64,000 nt of DNA from contig NC_064770.1 of the NCBI RefSeq assembly GCF_011397635.1, positions 20,987,707-21,051,706 on the forward strand. Reading direction: 5' to 3'. Positions 23,001 through 32,654 of this stretch are shown piece after piece. Each line of letters opens with the position of its first letter. Position 1 is the first letter of the stretch. The notes beneath the pieces were generated by a model. The model was not told the origin of the DNA and did no database searches. It was given only the letters and a program-made list of their open reading frames with translations. Source of the stretch: Epinephelus fuscoguttatus (taxonomy: Eukaryota > Chordata > Actinopteri > Perciformes > Serranidae). The translations under genes and the position numbers were made by a program.

Positions 23001-25140
23001 AAAGTGCAGTCTTAGCTAGGTCCTCCTTGACACAGCTAAGACCCAATTTCTGTTCTTGAATTTAACACTTTAAAGTTTCTTTAAATATTTAAGTTGGCCT
23101 ACTTTTCCAAATCCTTATGTTGCTTTTAAAATTTCCACTTGAATCACCGCTCACATTGACATAAATTAGATCCACTTTACAGCACATACTTAAAAAGAAA
23201 CAGTCGCTTTTACAGCTGGTTCGCCTGTTCCTCCCATTATTTCCTTTTTCCTAAACAGTTTCTTCTTCACTGCAAGTTTGTTAACTTCTGTTTAGGGACA
23301 CGTTGCCTATTTTCAACCAGCTCTGTATCATATCGTGTGTAGTATGTGTAAATGAACTGTGATAAACTTCCCCTCATCTTACCAGTGCTAAGATCTCCCT
23401 GCTACAGGCTGTACTTACACATCTTCGTAATATCCGCCACCCATGCCGCCACCAAGGATAGTGTAGAAGTGTATCTCGCTCTCTTGAACTCTGATCAAAG
23501 ATAAAACTAAGCACTGCTGTTTGAATATAAACTAAGATCATGTTACCGCACTGCCTATTTCTCACCTAGAATGTTTTCAAGAAACATATTTAAGTGCACT
23601 GTTTAACTGTACATATGAAACATATTTTACCTTATCCTTTGATTGTAATAGCAGATCGTTTGTTACCAGCCGGCCGCCAATGTGTCACACAGACAAGTTC
23701 ACATTACGTCACTGACCAGCAGGACCATTTATTGTTATGCTGTGGCGCTCTGTATTTTGGTAGATGAAGGTTTTCTGCCTTGTGAGCAAAAGTAAATCCC
23801 TCAGCCCTTTTGCTCTGGTCATATAACTCCCATTTCAAAAGTATGTGCATCTCTGTACTGCTTAGTCTGGGGAAAGATCGTCTTCCCAGTGGAAAATTAC
23901 ATCTTTAACCCTCATTCATTTGAATAATGCCACCATGAGGACTCATGAAATACTGACTCTTGTCAGATTGGCAGGGGAATCTGTTTGGAGTACCTGCATG
24001 CTTAAGTAATGTATTGATATCTGGCGCCAGTGTATCGATAACATATTGCAAGAGGAAGTAATAAGATATATTCTTGTACTGATGTTTTGTCCAGGCCCGT
24101 TAATGGTTGAAAACAATATGATGATGCTTGAATGTCACCTGAATTGTTGCATTTTGTCCTCAGATTGGTCCTCGCATGACTCTGCAGCTGATGAAGATCC
24201 AGGAAGGCATGGGAGAGGGGAACGTCATTTACCACACCATGAGTGAGTGCACTGTGTTCTTACTCATTTATCTCTCTGATGATATGGAGTACTATATGAA
24301 AAATTGGTATGATTTCTATGAGATGATAAAGGTAATGTGGTCTTGTAAATTACATTTGATCCTTCTGTACTGTCTTTTTTTAATTAATGGGAAGTTATTA
24401 TGTACTATGTTTGCAAGTCTCCAAGACCGAGGAAAAAGAGCCTGGAAGGCATTAAAAGGAAACGTGCTGAAGCTGAGGCTGAAGAGGACAGTGAGGTGGA
24501 GGATCCTGGCGCACAGGATGATCAGGCAGCTGCTGTTGAATCTGATGATGAGGTGGAGTACTACAGACAGGCTGTAGGAGAGGAGCCAGATGAAGGTGAA
24601 TATAGTTAGTGTGCTATAAACCATTTGCTCTCGGGTCTTTTTTTTAATTCATCTATTGACCAAGAATTTTTCTTCTGTGCAGACATGTTCCCCAGTGCCA
24701 AGAAGAGGCACGGCTCAGACAGAAATCACGGACCTGCCAAGAAAAGAAAGCTGTCACCTGGTAAATCATTTAAAAAAGACAGAGATGCTAAGTCACCCAA
24801 GAGAAACAGTCCAGGAGGACAGCACAGAGACAAAACAGGAAAAGGATGGAAGAAATCAGGGGATGGGGAGAAACCATTTGGAAAGAAAATGAAACCTGGA
24901 GGAAAGGCGTTTGGAGCAAATAAATCTGGTGATCGGGAGAAGAAATTTGGTGGAAAGAAGAAATTCGAAGGGAACAAAACATTTGGTGGAAAGAAGAAAT
25001 TCGAAGGGAACAAAACGTTTGGCGGAAAGAAAAATAAGGACAAATCTTTCCAATCTAAAGGTCCGAAGGGCAGTCAGGCCTTCAAGAAGAAAGGTGCGGG
25101 AGCAAAGCAAGGCTTCAAACAGAGGAAGGGAAAAGGCTGA
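20030..25140 (+). CDS. ppan: Peter pan / suppressor of SWI4 1 homolog, ribosome biogenesis
   Basis: Nucleolar Brix-domain protein needed for 60S subunit assembly (yeast Ssf1 family). Exons: 20030-20044, 20333-20503, 21174-21275, 21387-21437, 21626-21796, 22013-22089, 22354-22461, 22594-22717, 24164-24242, about 24418-24595, 24683-25140. The N-terminus MGKSKTKNQKKAR is followed by the Brix domain (about residues 25-290: HSFVFHRGQVGKNV, FSKTPSSINMRLARLPKGPT, HHPLLILNNFG, VPVGMSRGVKKLMQEK, QIGPRMTLQLMKIQEGM-type end). An acidic stretch (EAEEDSEVEDP...SDDEVEYYRQAVGEE) and a Lys/Gly-rich tail follow. Exons 1-9 and 10-11 each read cleanly, but the 9/10 junction is out of frame: SKTEE sits one step away from KKSLEGIKRK in another frame, and the charged segment between them in human PPAN is missing. 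This is an internal deletion, an assembly gap, or an unusual splice site. Confidence 0.88.
20738..20890 (+). repeat. dispersed repeat, GAGGTGCCCTCGGCAAGGCACC type
   Basis: In ppan intron 2. TGAGGTGCCCTCGGCAAGGC followed by ACCAAACCCCCAGCTGCT matches the fish repeat core CTTGAGCAAGGCACC...CCCCAACTGCT. Class not assigned. Confidence 0.4.
21479..21551 (+). ncRNA. snord105: box C/D snoRNA, SNORD105-like (first copy)
   Basis: In ppan intron 4. C box ATGATGA (21488-21494), D box CTGA (21540-21543), a C'-like AGTGATT in the middle, and a short GGGC/GCCC end stem. The 18 bases TTTTTTCAAAGTAAACGC just upstream of the D box are complementary to the vertebrate 18S rRNA stretch GCGUUUACUUUGAAAAAA (from memory). 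The fifth base before the D box is A, pairing with the U known as Um799 in human, the SNORD105 target. The D box is about 82 bases before the 3' splice site, a spacing usual for intronic snoRNAs. Mammalian PPAN introns also host SNORD105. Confidence 0.85.
21859..21934 (+). ncRNA. snord105b: box C/D snoRNA, SNORD105B-like
   Basis: In ppan intron 5. C box ATGATGA (21866-21872), internal CTGA (D' candidate, near 21894), D box CTGA (21925-21928). The antisense AAAGTAAACGC is the same 18S-complementary core but shifted: TTT separates it from the D box, so the fifth base is G and would pair with the C two bases 5' of the U799 equivalent (human Cm797, SNORD105B). An outer stem of about 13 bp, GACTCAAGATTCA (21840-21852) with TGAATCTTTGAGTC (21932-21945), brackets it. 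The D box is 84 bases from the 3' splice site. Confidence 0.75.
22200..22274 (+). ncRNA. snord105: box C/D snoRNA, SNORD105-like (second copy)
   Basis: In ppan intron 6. C box ATGATGA (22209-22215), C'-like AGTGATG, D box CTGA (22264-22267), end stem GGGCTCA/TGGGCCT. It shares TTCAAAGTAAACGCACTGATG with the copy in intron 4, hence the same predicted 18S target (U799). It is a paralogue made by duplication with the interior diverged. The D box is 86 bases from the 3' splice site. Confidence 0.85.
22745..24075. repeat. probable decayed transposon in ppan intron 8
   Basis: The 1.45-kb intron starts with GAGTGGGAATCACGGAGTAA and GATACTGTCACAATAGGTTG and ends with ATTGATATC...GTGTATCGATAACATATTG. 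This resembles a fish repeat with GATA/ATCGATA-rich inverted ends. No ORF of note. Confidence 0.4.
24958..25029 (+). repeat. 36-bp in-frame coding duplication in ppan
   Basis: Two adjacent 36-base units (24958-24993, 24994-25029) differ at only two third-codon positions. Each encodes KKFEGNKTFGGK; a partial related unit precedes them. They lengthen the basic nucleolar tail by 12 residues. Confidence 0.9.
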
Positions 25141-25344
25141 ACCTTTCTTTTGTTGCTTCTGGACTTGGACGTTAAATGTGTTATGTGCGACCACCAAATG
25201 GCAGCAAACTTCCAGTTGCCATCAGTGTCTCAGCAGTGAGTGATGGTTGTTTGTGAGACAGTTTATTGCTGAAAATCAGCAGATGAAAACATAAATGATA
25301 TATTTTTCACACTGTGTGAGTTTATATTAAAAGCGTACTTGTTC

Positions 25345-25350
25345 AATAAA
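25345..25350 (+). terminator. poly(A) signal of ppan
   Basis: AATAAA about 205 bases after the stop codon, followed by GTGTTAAAAAAATT. Confidence 0.75.
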
Positions 25351-28300
25351 GTGTTAAAAAAATTAAATTTACAATGTAGTGGATGATTCTAGTGAGCCAG
25401 TCAGTTGTTTAGCATGGGATAATTTCAGGGTGTCCTATATCTTTTCCAGTGGCGCTCCCAGAAATGTTATTTATAGGAGTGGCCTGATGGGACCACTGAA
25501 AATCTTGGTGGCACACCAAAACCAAAAGTGAAAACTGAATTTCATGAATTCAATTTTGCCATTTTAGTAGACTATATAGGCTAGTTGAAAACTATCCGAT
25601 GTGAGTAGACTAATACCGGCACAGTTAACAATTTGAGTTCCACAACAATCCTGCTTTATTATGTATCTGTATATGCCTCAGGTAATTCATTATTCTTCAA
25701 ATAGTCTGATTGCCCTTTTCTTAAAAAAAGACTAACATATAGCTTGTATTTTAAGGAGTAAATTGATTGCAAGGAACAAAGCATTAACCAGGAACAAATC
25801 TCAAGTTTAGAGGAAACTTGTGGGTACCCATAGAACTCATTTTCTTTCAGATATGATGAGGTGAGAGTTCAAAGGACCCCGTTGAAAATGGCCTTGCCTG
25901 TTTTTTCCTCGCCACAATTTAGCCAAACTTTGGAGCTTTATTAGCCTCCTTCCCGACAAATTATGCAGACATGGTTAACACCAATGGATGTCTTATGTTG
26001 TCTTCTTTCACAAGATACCACTACCTAGTTAGAAAAAATGAGTGTGCCACAGATTCATTTCCACCAAAAACTTTAGGTATAGTACCTTTAGAACCAAAAG
26101 TAACCCCTGCGGCATGTACCTAGACCCTGGATCAGTTTGGTGTTTCCACCACAGACAGTACTCTTAAATGTGGGCAGGCTCTGTTGTTACTCACTGTTTC
26201 ATCCAGTACTCTCTTTCCCTTTAAGCCAGTGATACAGAGAGACATCTGCACCTTTTTTATCGTCCACACAACAGGAAAGCACGCTGACATTTTCAGAACA
26301 AAAAAAGAACTGGCTGGGTTTGTGCATTGAGTTCTTGTCAGGCAAGAGCAGGGGTTTAGTATTGCCGGACCACACCAGAGTGACGCTCTGACATTTTTGT
26401 TATGAGATTAGGCTAAAATATATGCAGTTCACATGATCCAGACAAAATCAATACATATTTTTAAATGCTTGTACTCATTACTAAAAGTGTATGTCATCCA
26501 AGAGACGATAAGAACAAATGGACTGGTCAAAGTTGTCGTATTGAAATTTAAGGTGTGTCTGTGAATTCACATCGTCAAACTCAAGCACTGAGTAACATTA
26601 CAAGAAGCAAAACTAGCCACAACTCAGCATTAAGCAAGAGTGACTGTTCTCCATTGACCAATCAATGGATTGCAGTGATTGCACCTTTTAGTACCAATCA
26701 GTGTGTGAGGTACCTCAACAGAGGTGACGAAAATTGGCTACAGAACTGAACTGAAGTGAACCGGACTGCTTAGTGGAAATGCCACTTAAAAGACAGTTAT
26801 ATCGACCTCCAATTTTTGCCAGGGGTGGGGTAGGAAATTGTACCAGAGGAACCATGTTCCCCCCCTTGGGGGTGCCAGTGAACTTTGCTTTTCTTTAAGA
26901 CAAGGACCAGCAAAGACTTCTGGTTTTTCTCATTCAGCTCTTCAACTCTGGAGTTACTTGCAGAGACACACTGAGACTTCACTATGGAATTTTAAGAATG
27001 TGCCTGGCAGGTATGCATCTCACTTAACTTGAACTTTCTGGTCACCTATTTAGTTGGAGCCCCTCTGGAGAGACCGCACCTATGACATTTAGGTTTGTCT
27101 TGCTGATGTTCCTGAGCTGTTTTTCACCAATGACTCCATCCAAGGATTAAACTGTGAGTAGCAATGAGACATTTCTTGGATCAGTGATCAGGTAACATTG
27201 AACAATACGGCATGAAATACATAGGGTTATTTTTTATCTTTTCTAAGACTAACACTCAGGGAGAGTCGAAGCATCTGAAGCATTTTCTCTGTTGTTTTTA
27301 CTTAAATATAATGCAGAGTAAGTGGTCATGTCAAGAACTTGCAAAACGGCAACTTGGCTTGAAATGTATCTTCATCATTTTTACTGTAAATTTCTTTGAC
27401 AAGGATATTGTATAAACATGTGTCTACTAGCCTTCAACACAGTTATATTATGGGTTAGTGTTTATTTTAAATTTGTTCTCATCTCATCAAATGTTTCCAG
27501 AGGCCTCAGCAGCACTATAGGCTTGAGAGACATTAAAAAAGACGGCTTATGGCTACGTCTTAGGGGAAATGCGACTAAACCACAAGCTTAAAGGATGTGG
27601 CTGAGGAATAAAGATAACATAAACTTTGTTTGTCAAACTGCAATATGATTTTCCAGTTAGCATGAATCCAAAAAGCAGGTTTAAATGAGTATAATCATAC
27701 TTGAGACCAGGGGTGGATAGCACACTTTTTACCCTCTACTGTTTATCTCTTTTATCTTAGAATACAATAACCAGCAACAAATTAAATTTAAAGGCCTCAA
27801 CTACAAATTCATGTACACAAATGTTCTCTAAAGTGAGGTGACTTGTGATTAAAGTCATATTGTGCATTTGTGCCAACCAGACTCATCACAGGGTTGGTTG
27901 GCACTCTGTTAAAATGCTGTATGCCTATTTACAAAAATGACAGAACCAGAAAACATGAACATTTAATAGAATATCTGCTCATTTCTACAGCCAAACACAT
28001 TTAAGCAATTCATCTATGCTTCGTCACATTTGCTGTTGACCTTTGAAAATAAAAGTCTAACATATAAATAAGAACAATATACATTTTAATCTTTTGGAAC
28101 AGTTCTTAATCTCTCAAAATATCCCAACAAAATAAATAATAAAATTCTCATGTGACATTCACATGTGCCCACCAACCCTGCTCAGAATAGACCTGATTTC
28201 TATGTCTGTTACCCCAAAAGTCAAACTCAGTATCTATCTATCTGTCTTAACACAGTAGTAAGTTTAGTCCAAAGACTACTGTTTTACTTTTAATGCTACA

Positions 28301-29220
28301 GAACATTTCAGTTACGCTTTTGTTTCTGTGACTTTCAAAGCACCAGAAAAATAGCCACGTGTTTGCGTGTGAACTACAGATAATCAAACTAAATTTTGCA
28401 GGAGTTTGCTGGTAGTTCATCTACATTTATATTTGCAGACTGATTTAAGTAATTGCTTTTTTGGACTGCTTTTGTGTAAATATTTAAACTACAAATAACT
28501 CAATTAAAGGGAGGATTTTTATTTTTACTTTACCATTGCTTCTCTATTGTAATTTCTCAGCCCTGCAAAACCAAAGATGACATCTGAGGCACTTTCCCAT
28601 GAATAGTACGGTATTTTATTTAGTTGTATGACCTGTGAACAAGTTGACACTTTTTGCAATAAACTCATTTGAGTGGCCATTTATGCTGGCATGGGACTTT
28701 TTTATATTATATTTTGTCATAATTTACCCTTTTGAACTGCATTTTCTAAGAAGCTTTAAATAACAGAACTATATTTTTCCTCCTAGTTTAGTTCTGCTTT
28801 TTCAAATGTTTACCTAATTGGCAGCTCTCAAAGCTATGGGTTTCAGTAGCTTCCCCAGTGCTGATGCCAGCCAACTCCAGTCTCCCATAAATTTGAGGTC
28901 CTTGTGAAATGGGGGATATCATGTCTCCTGTGCATGTACAGCAATGTCTGGCAGTTTGTCTTTTGATTGAGATAAGGAGACTTGCATGGTGCCATGCATG
29001 CTCTGAAGTGTCTAATAGTACTTTCTGATAAGCTTCAGTAACACCCTTGTCCTGACATGATCAAAATATGACTAAGCAGGAGCATTTTAATCAGTTTTAA
29101 CACTAAGACTGCAGTCTGTTTATCACCAGTTTGCTTTGCAAATGAAATGCCATGGGTGTCAGCATAGTTTTGCTTCTTCAAATTGCGTAAATGCACAGAG
29201 GCCGAGAGAGGAAGTGACTC
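25351..29220. other. spacer between ppan and p2ry11
   Basis: 3.9 kb without a recognised gene. A probable MITE lies at 26056-26781. The stretch 25449-25640 begins AGTGGCGCTCCCAGAAATG, like a fish repeat end. The rest (27000-29200) is A/T-rich with nothing recognised. Confidence 0.5.
26056..26781. mobile_element. probable MITE with CATTTCCACYAA ends
   Basis: Left end CATTTCCACCAAAAAC, right end TTAGTGGAAATG (its complement CATTTCCACTAA). Internal GTACCT/AGGTACC and GAACTGAACTGAAGTGAACC resemble a common fish element. Target duplication not resolved. Confidence 0.45.
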
Positions 29221-29227
29221 TAGGGTT

Positions 29228-29234
29228 TATAAAA
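29228..29234 (+). promoter_or_regulatory. TATA box candidate of p2ry11
   Basis: TATAAAA, about 25-30 bases before a possible 5' exon that ends at a GTAAGT donor (29383). Confidence 0.4.
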
Positions 29235-29643
29235 GCTCTTCAAGTCCCACTCACTTTTGTTGTCCAAGATGATTGGGATGGTAAAAGAGCTTTTCGCGCT
29301 TTCTTTACAGATATCACACAGGACATGAAATTTCAGGTTGCAAGCTTCTTCACAGCACTGACCACTGTACACCTGCCTTTCAGTAAGTGAACGTTGATAT
29401 TTAAATTTCTGCTTTTCTAAGTATCAAATTAAGTCTCTATCATTTTTACTTAAAAAAAAGTAATATTTTATTAAAAGAACTTCTCATACTTAACCACAGT
29501 AATCAAAGATGTTCCTTATTTAAATCTGAACAAAATGACTTTTATTCAAATTGAATGAAATAACATACTTTAAATTACAGATATTGGACAGTACAGACTG
29601 TGTGAAAGCAGTTTGATAACTTAGTCCTTCAGCTGAAAGCAAG

Positions 29644-30576
29644 ATGAAGCCCCCATTCACCTGTGAGAAGTTTCAAATAGCCCTGCTGCCCTCAATGTAT
29701 GGAGTTGAGTTCGTCCTGGCCCTGGCAGGAAACCTGTTTGCCCTGTGGCTGCTTGTGGTCAGAGAGAGAAGAAACTGGCACACAGGGGTTGTCCTGTCTT
29801 GTAACCTGGCCATAAGTGACCTGCTGTATGTCCTGACCCTGCCTTTGCTGATTGTCTACTACTCACTGGAGAAACACTGGGTGTTTGGTGACGCCATGTG
29901 CAAAATTGAGAGGTTCCTTTTCACCTGCAACCTGTATGTGAGCATCTTCTTCATCATGGCGATAAGCGTGAACCGATGTGTGGCCCTCGCGTGTCCCTTC
30001 TTCACCCGATCCTATGTGAAGCCTGCCCACGCCAAGGCCGTCAGTGTCATCATCTGGATCATCGTAGGAGTCATTTCCTGCCCTGTGTTGAAATTTGCTT
30101 CAGTTTGCCCTGACATGAACAATACCAAGACTCTGTGTGTGTCGGTCTGTCACACAGCTCATGGGGATGAGAACACTCACTTAACTTACAAATTGTTTCT
30201 TGCTGTGTTTGGGTGTCTTGTTCCTTTCCTGGTTACTTTGGTGGCTTACTGTGTGGTGATTTCGGTGGTGTGGAAAAATGCCAGTATAACCCCACTGGAG
30301 AAACGCAAGGTTGCCCTGTTGGTCTCATCAGTGCTCGTGCTGTATGCCATTTCCTTTGTGCCTTACCACATTTTCCAGAGCTATGACTTCTATCGGAGAA
30401 TCGCCGATCGCGACAATACCTGTACCGTCTACCGTATGTACCAGATTTCAAAGGGACTGGCAACCCTGAACATGTGTATCCATCCAATCCTTTACATGGC
30501 TTTGTTTGACAGTATAAGAGTAGCTTGTTGTGGGAAGAGCCCAGAGGACAACAACAGGGGCTCACTGAGGAAGTAG
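29644..30576 (+). CDS. p2ry11: P2Y purinoceptor 11-like GPCR
   Basis: Rhodopsin-class receptor; the human orthologue responds to extracellular ATP. One open exon gives 310 aa with seven membrane segments. It shares P2RY11-specific signatures: ERFLFTCNL (TM3), SVNRCVALACPFFTRS where human has LNRYLGIVHPFFARS in place of DRY, FVPYHIFQSYDFYRR (TM6), and CIHPILYMA instead of NPxxY/DPxxY in TM7 (human CVHPLLYMA). Cys pairs are C7 with the DNTC of the third loop, and MCKIERF with the second loop. The ATG at 29644 gives a short N-terminus. A small upstream exon ending at 29382 would join in frame to the acceptor at 29633 and add about 23 residues starting at ATG 29325; human P2RY11 also has a short first coding exon. 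Gene order ppan-p2ry11 is as in mammals. Confidence 0.9.
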   Translation: MKPPFTCEKFQIALLPSMYGVEFVLALAGNLFALWLLVVRERRNWHTGVVLSCNLAISDLLYVLTLPLLIVYYSLEKHWVFGDAMCKIERFLFTCNLYVSIFFIMAISVNRCVALACPFFTRSYVKPAHAKAVSVIIWIIVGVISCPVLKFASVCPDMNNTKTLCVSVCHTAHGDENTHLTYKLFLAVFGCLVPFLVTLVAYCVVISVVWKNASITPLEKRKVALLVSSVLVLYAISFVPYHIFQSYDFYRRIADRDNTCTVYRMYQISKGLATLNMCIHPILYMALFDSIRVACCGKSPEDNNRGSLRK

Positions 30577-30747
30577 AGCTGCTGCTTGTCAGCTTTCCTT
30601 TGAGGATCATCATTATTTCATGCTGTAAAACTTTGGCTAATTTCAACTCTCTAGTTTGTTTTTTTTTCTTGTCGTGTCTTGACTTGTTTTGCTTTATTTC
30701 TGAAAGTTATTGTTCTACTAACTTTGAAACATTATCATCTACAGTAT

Positions 30748-30753
30748 AATAAA
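30748..30753 (+). terminator. poly(A) signal of p2ry11
   Basis: AATAAA about 170 bases after the stop codon. Confidence 0.7.
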
Positions 30754-30969
30754 GATATTTTTCTGTAAATGTGCCTGATTTTAATTTTGATTATCCTCAC
30801 TCTGATTCACTTCCTGTCTTCACCATGTGAGGAAGCAAAGTGAGACGGGAGTATTTTCTATCTTCTGACCATGTTTTGATTATGATTCAAAATGCACAAC
30901 AGCATAGTTGGTGTGTAAACGCAGACATTTTGCTTCGTTGCAGATGTATCTTCACAGTCAAAAAAAATA

Positions 30970-31005
30970 AATAAAATATATATATATACACACACACATA
31001 TATGA
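30970..31005. repeat. (AT)n(AC)n microsatellite
   Basis: AATATATATATATACACACACACATATATG in the spacer between p2ry11 and eif3g. Confidence 0.85.
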
Positions 31006-31529
31006 CAGTGAGGACTGTGTAACAGCACAAATTTAATTAGGCTAGATTTAATGAGACGCAAAAAAATCGAATTGACATAAGATGATTTAAGCCAGTTCTC
31101 TCTGAGGAAGCAGTTTTAATATTTTTAGTGAAGCAATGTTGATTTGCAACTTCCTGGTCACAGGTTATGTAAGGACACGAGCAGTTTTATTTGAAAGATG
31201 ACCGGTGAAAGCAATGCACAAGAAAAAAAAGGCGTGAATAACAGAAAGACAACAATGAGGATAATAATGCTAAAAAATTTGCAGCAGAATTAGTTATACT
31301 TTATCTCCCTAAAAAGTAACACTGTGCTTGAAACCCACAAACCTCTGATTGCTTTTTTTTCCCCTTTTCCCATAAATTGATAAGAAAAACTGTTGGTTTT
31401 AGCTGGATGTATGCGCCACCACTTTTTATCTCTATCATCCTATATCAGACACTCAAGGTCTATAATATTTTCCATTTAACATTTTCATCAAAACACAAAG
31501 CAAAAATGTTATTTATAATTTCATATTTC

Positions 31530-32510
31530 AACCGTAGTGGAAGAAGTACGTTGGTATTTTACTAGAATAAGAATAAAGATACGGAGAAAGTGGAGTGGAG
31601 AAAGGTTCTGTTACAATTAAAAGTCATGCACTCACAATTTTACTTACATTTAAGTACAGGAGTATTAACATCAAAATATACTCACAGTACAAAAAGTAAA
31701 AGTACTCATGCCCTATCTTGGGAAATGTATATTATATTAGACGATCATAATTATTTATGCATTAATGTGTGCATCATTTAGATCAGTGGTGTCAAACATA
31801 TGGCCTGTGGGCCAGAATCAGCCCACTAAAGGGTCCAATCCGGCCCACTAGATGACTAGACTTAGGTTTCCGGAGCAAGTAAAACAATGCATTGCCTATA
31901 CTTCATGTAAAATTCTGCTTCAGAGGTTTTTCCACCTAGATCTTATTGTGACCATGTTTAAATATGTTGAACACTGTGCAATATATTGTCAGCCAGCAGC
32001 TCCAGTTCAAAAGAATCTGTAATGTAATGTCTCGATAAATGCACATGTAATGACAGTGAGAAGTAGACTGACTGAATGTGGAAAATCTGATGCATACTGT
32101 TGAAACTGCACTTATTTTCTTATGACATCTCAGGTAGTTCATCTGTTTCGTAAAAGGATGGACATCTACAGAATCAGATCAAATTTGGCTGTATGTGGCT
32201 CAGGAAAAGGAGTTTGACACCCCTGATTTAGATGTTGCAGCCAGTAAAAGTGAGGCGTATTATCATCATTTTACTGTAGGCTATATACATTTAAAATCTT
32301 TATCTATAATAACACATCATAATTTATCTTTTAATGATATTGTGTATTGTAAATCTGATCTGCAAAGTACCTAGTAACTAAAGGTAGGCCTTTTACATAA
32401 ATGAAAGCTACAATATTTCCTTCTGAACTGTAGTATAAGTATAAAATAGCAGAAAAGGTAACAGAATTACCTCCCACCAGTAAAATCAGTGGTAGAAACT
32501 ACAGAGAATA
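31530..32510 (+). repeat. AGTAAAAGTACTCA-family repeat split by a hAT-like MITE
   Basis: Left part (31530-31783) contains TTAAAAGTCATGCACTCA and AAAAAGTAAAAGTACTCATG. Right part (32226-32510) contains CTACAATATTTCCTTCTGAA and ends CAGTGGTAGAAAC. The two halves align to one fish repeat in which GCATCATTTAGATG would be continuous once the insert at 31784-32225 is removed. Confidence 0.6.
31784..32225. mobile_element. hAT-like MITE with exact 8-bp target duplication
   Basis: A 442-bp element: CAGTGGTGTCAAACATA at the left, GAGTTTGACACCCCTG at the right (inverted match CAGGGGTGTCAAACTC). It is flanked by ATTTAGAT on both sides (31776-31783, 32226-32233). The following TGGCCTGTGGGCC is typical of this fish family. 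No ORF. Confidence 0.9.
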
Positions 32511-32572
32511 CAGGACTCTTATTGTGAAGGTAAAAGTTAAACTAACGCGATGCTTTTATTGCGGAGTGTAGT

Positions 32573-32582
32573 ACCGGAAGTG
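32573..32582 (+). promoter_or_regulatory. ETS-type site at the eif3g promoter
   Basis: ACCGGAAGTG about 73 bases before the eif3g start codon. This is a consensus ETS/GABP site, common at promoters of translation genes. Confidence 0.5.
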
Positions 32583-32654
32583 AGTGCATTGGCGGCTCGA
32601 CTCGGCTCGCACTGCTCCACTCTTTACGGTCCTGAAGCTAAGCTAGCTGAGAGG

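Noticed and set aside
24958-25029. Regular 36-base repeats as a CRISPR-like array
   Set aside because: Direct coding repeats without spacers in a eukaryotic exon.
24726-25197. Phe/Pro-rich minus-strand frames
   Set aside because: Shadow of the Lys/Gly-rich last exon of ppan.
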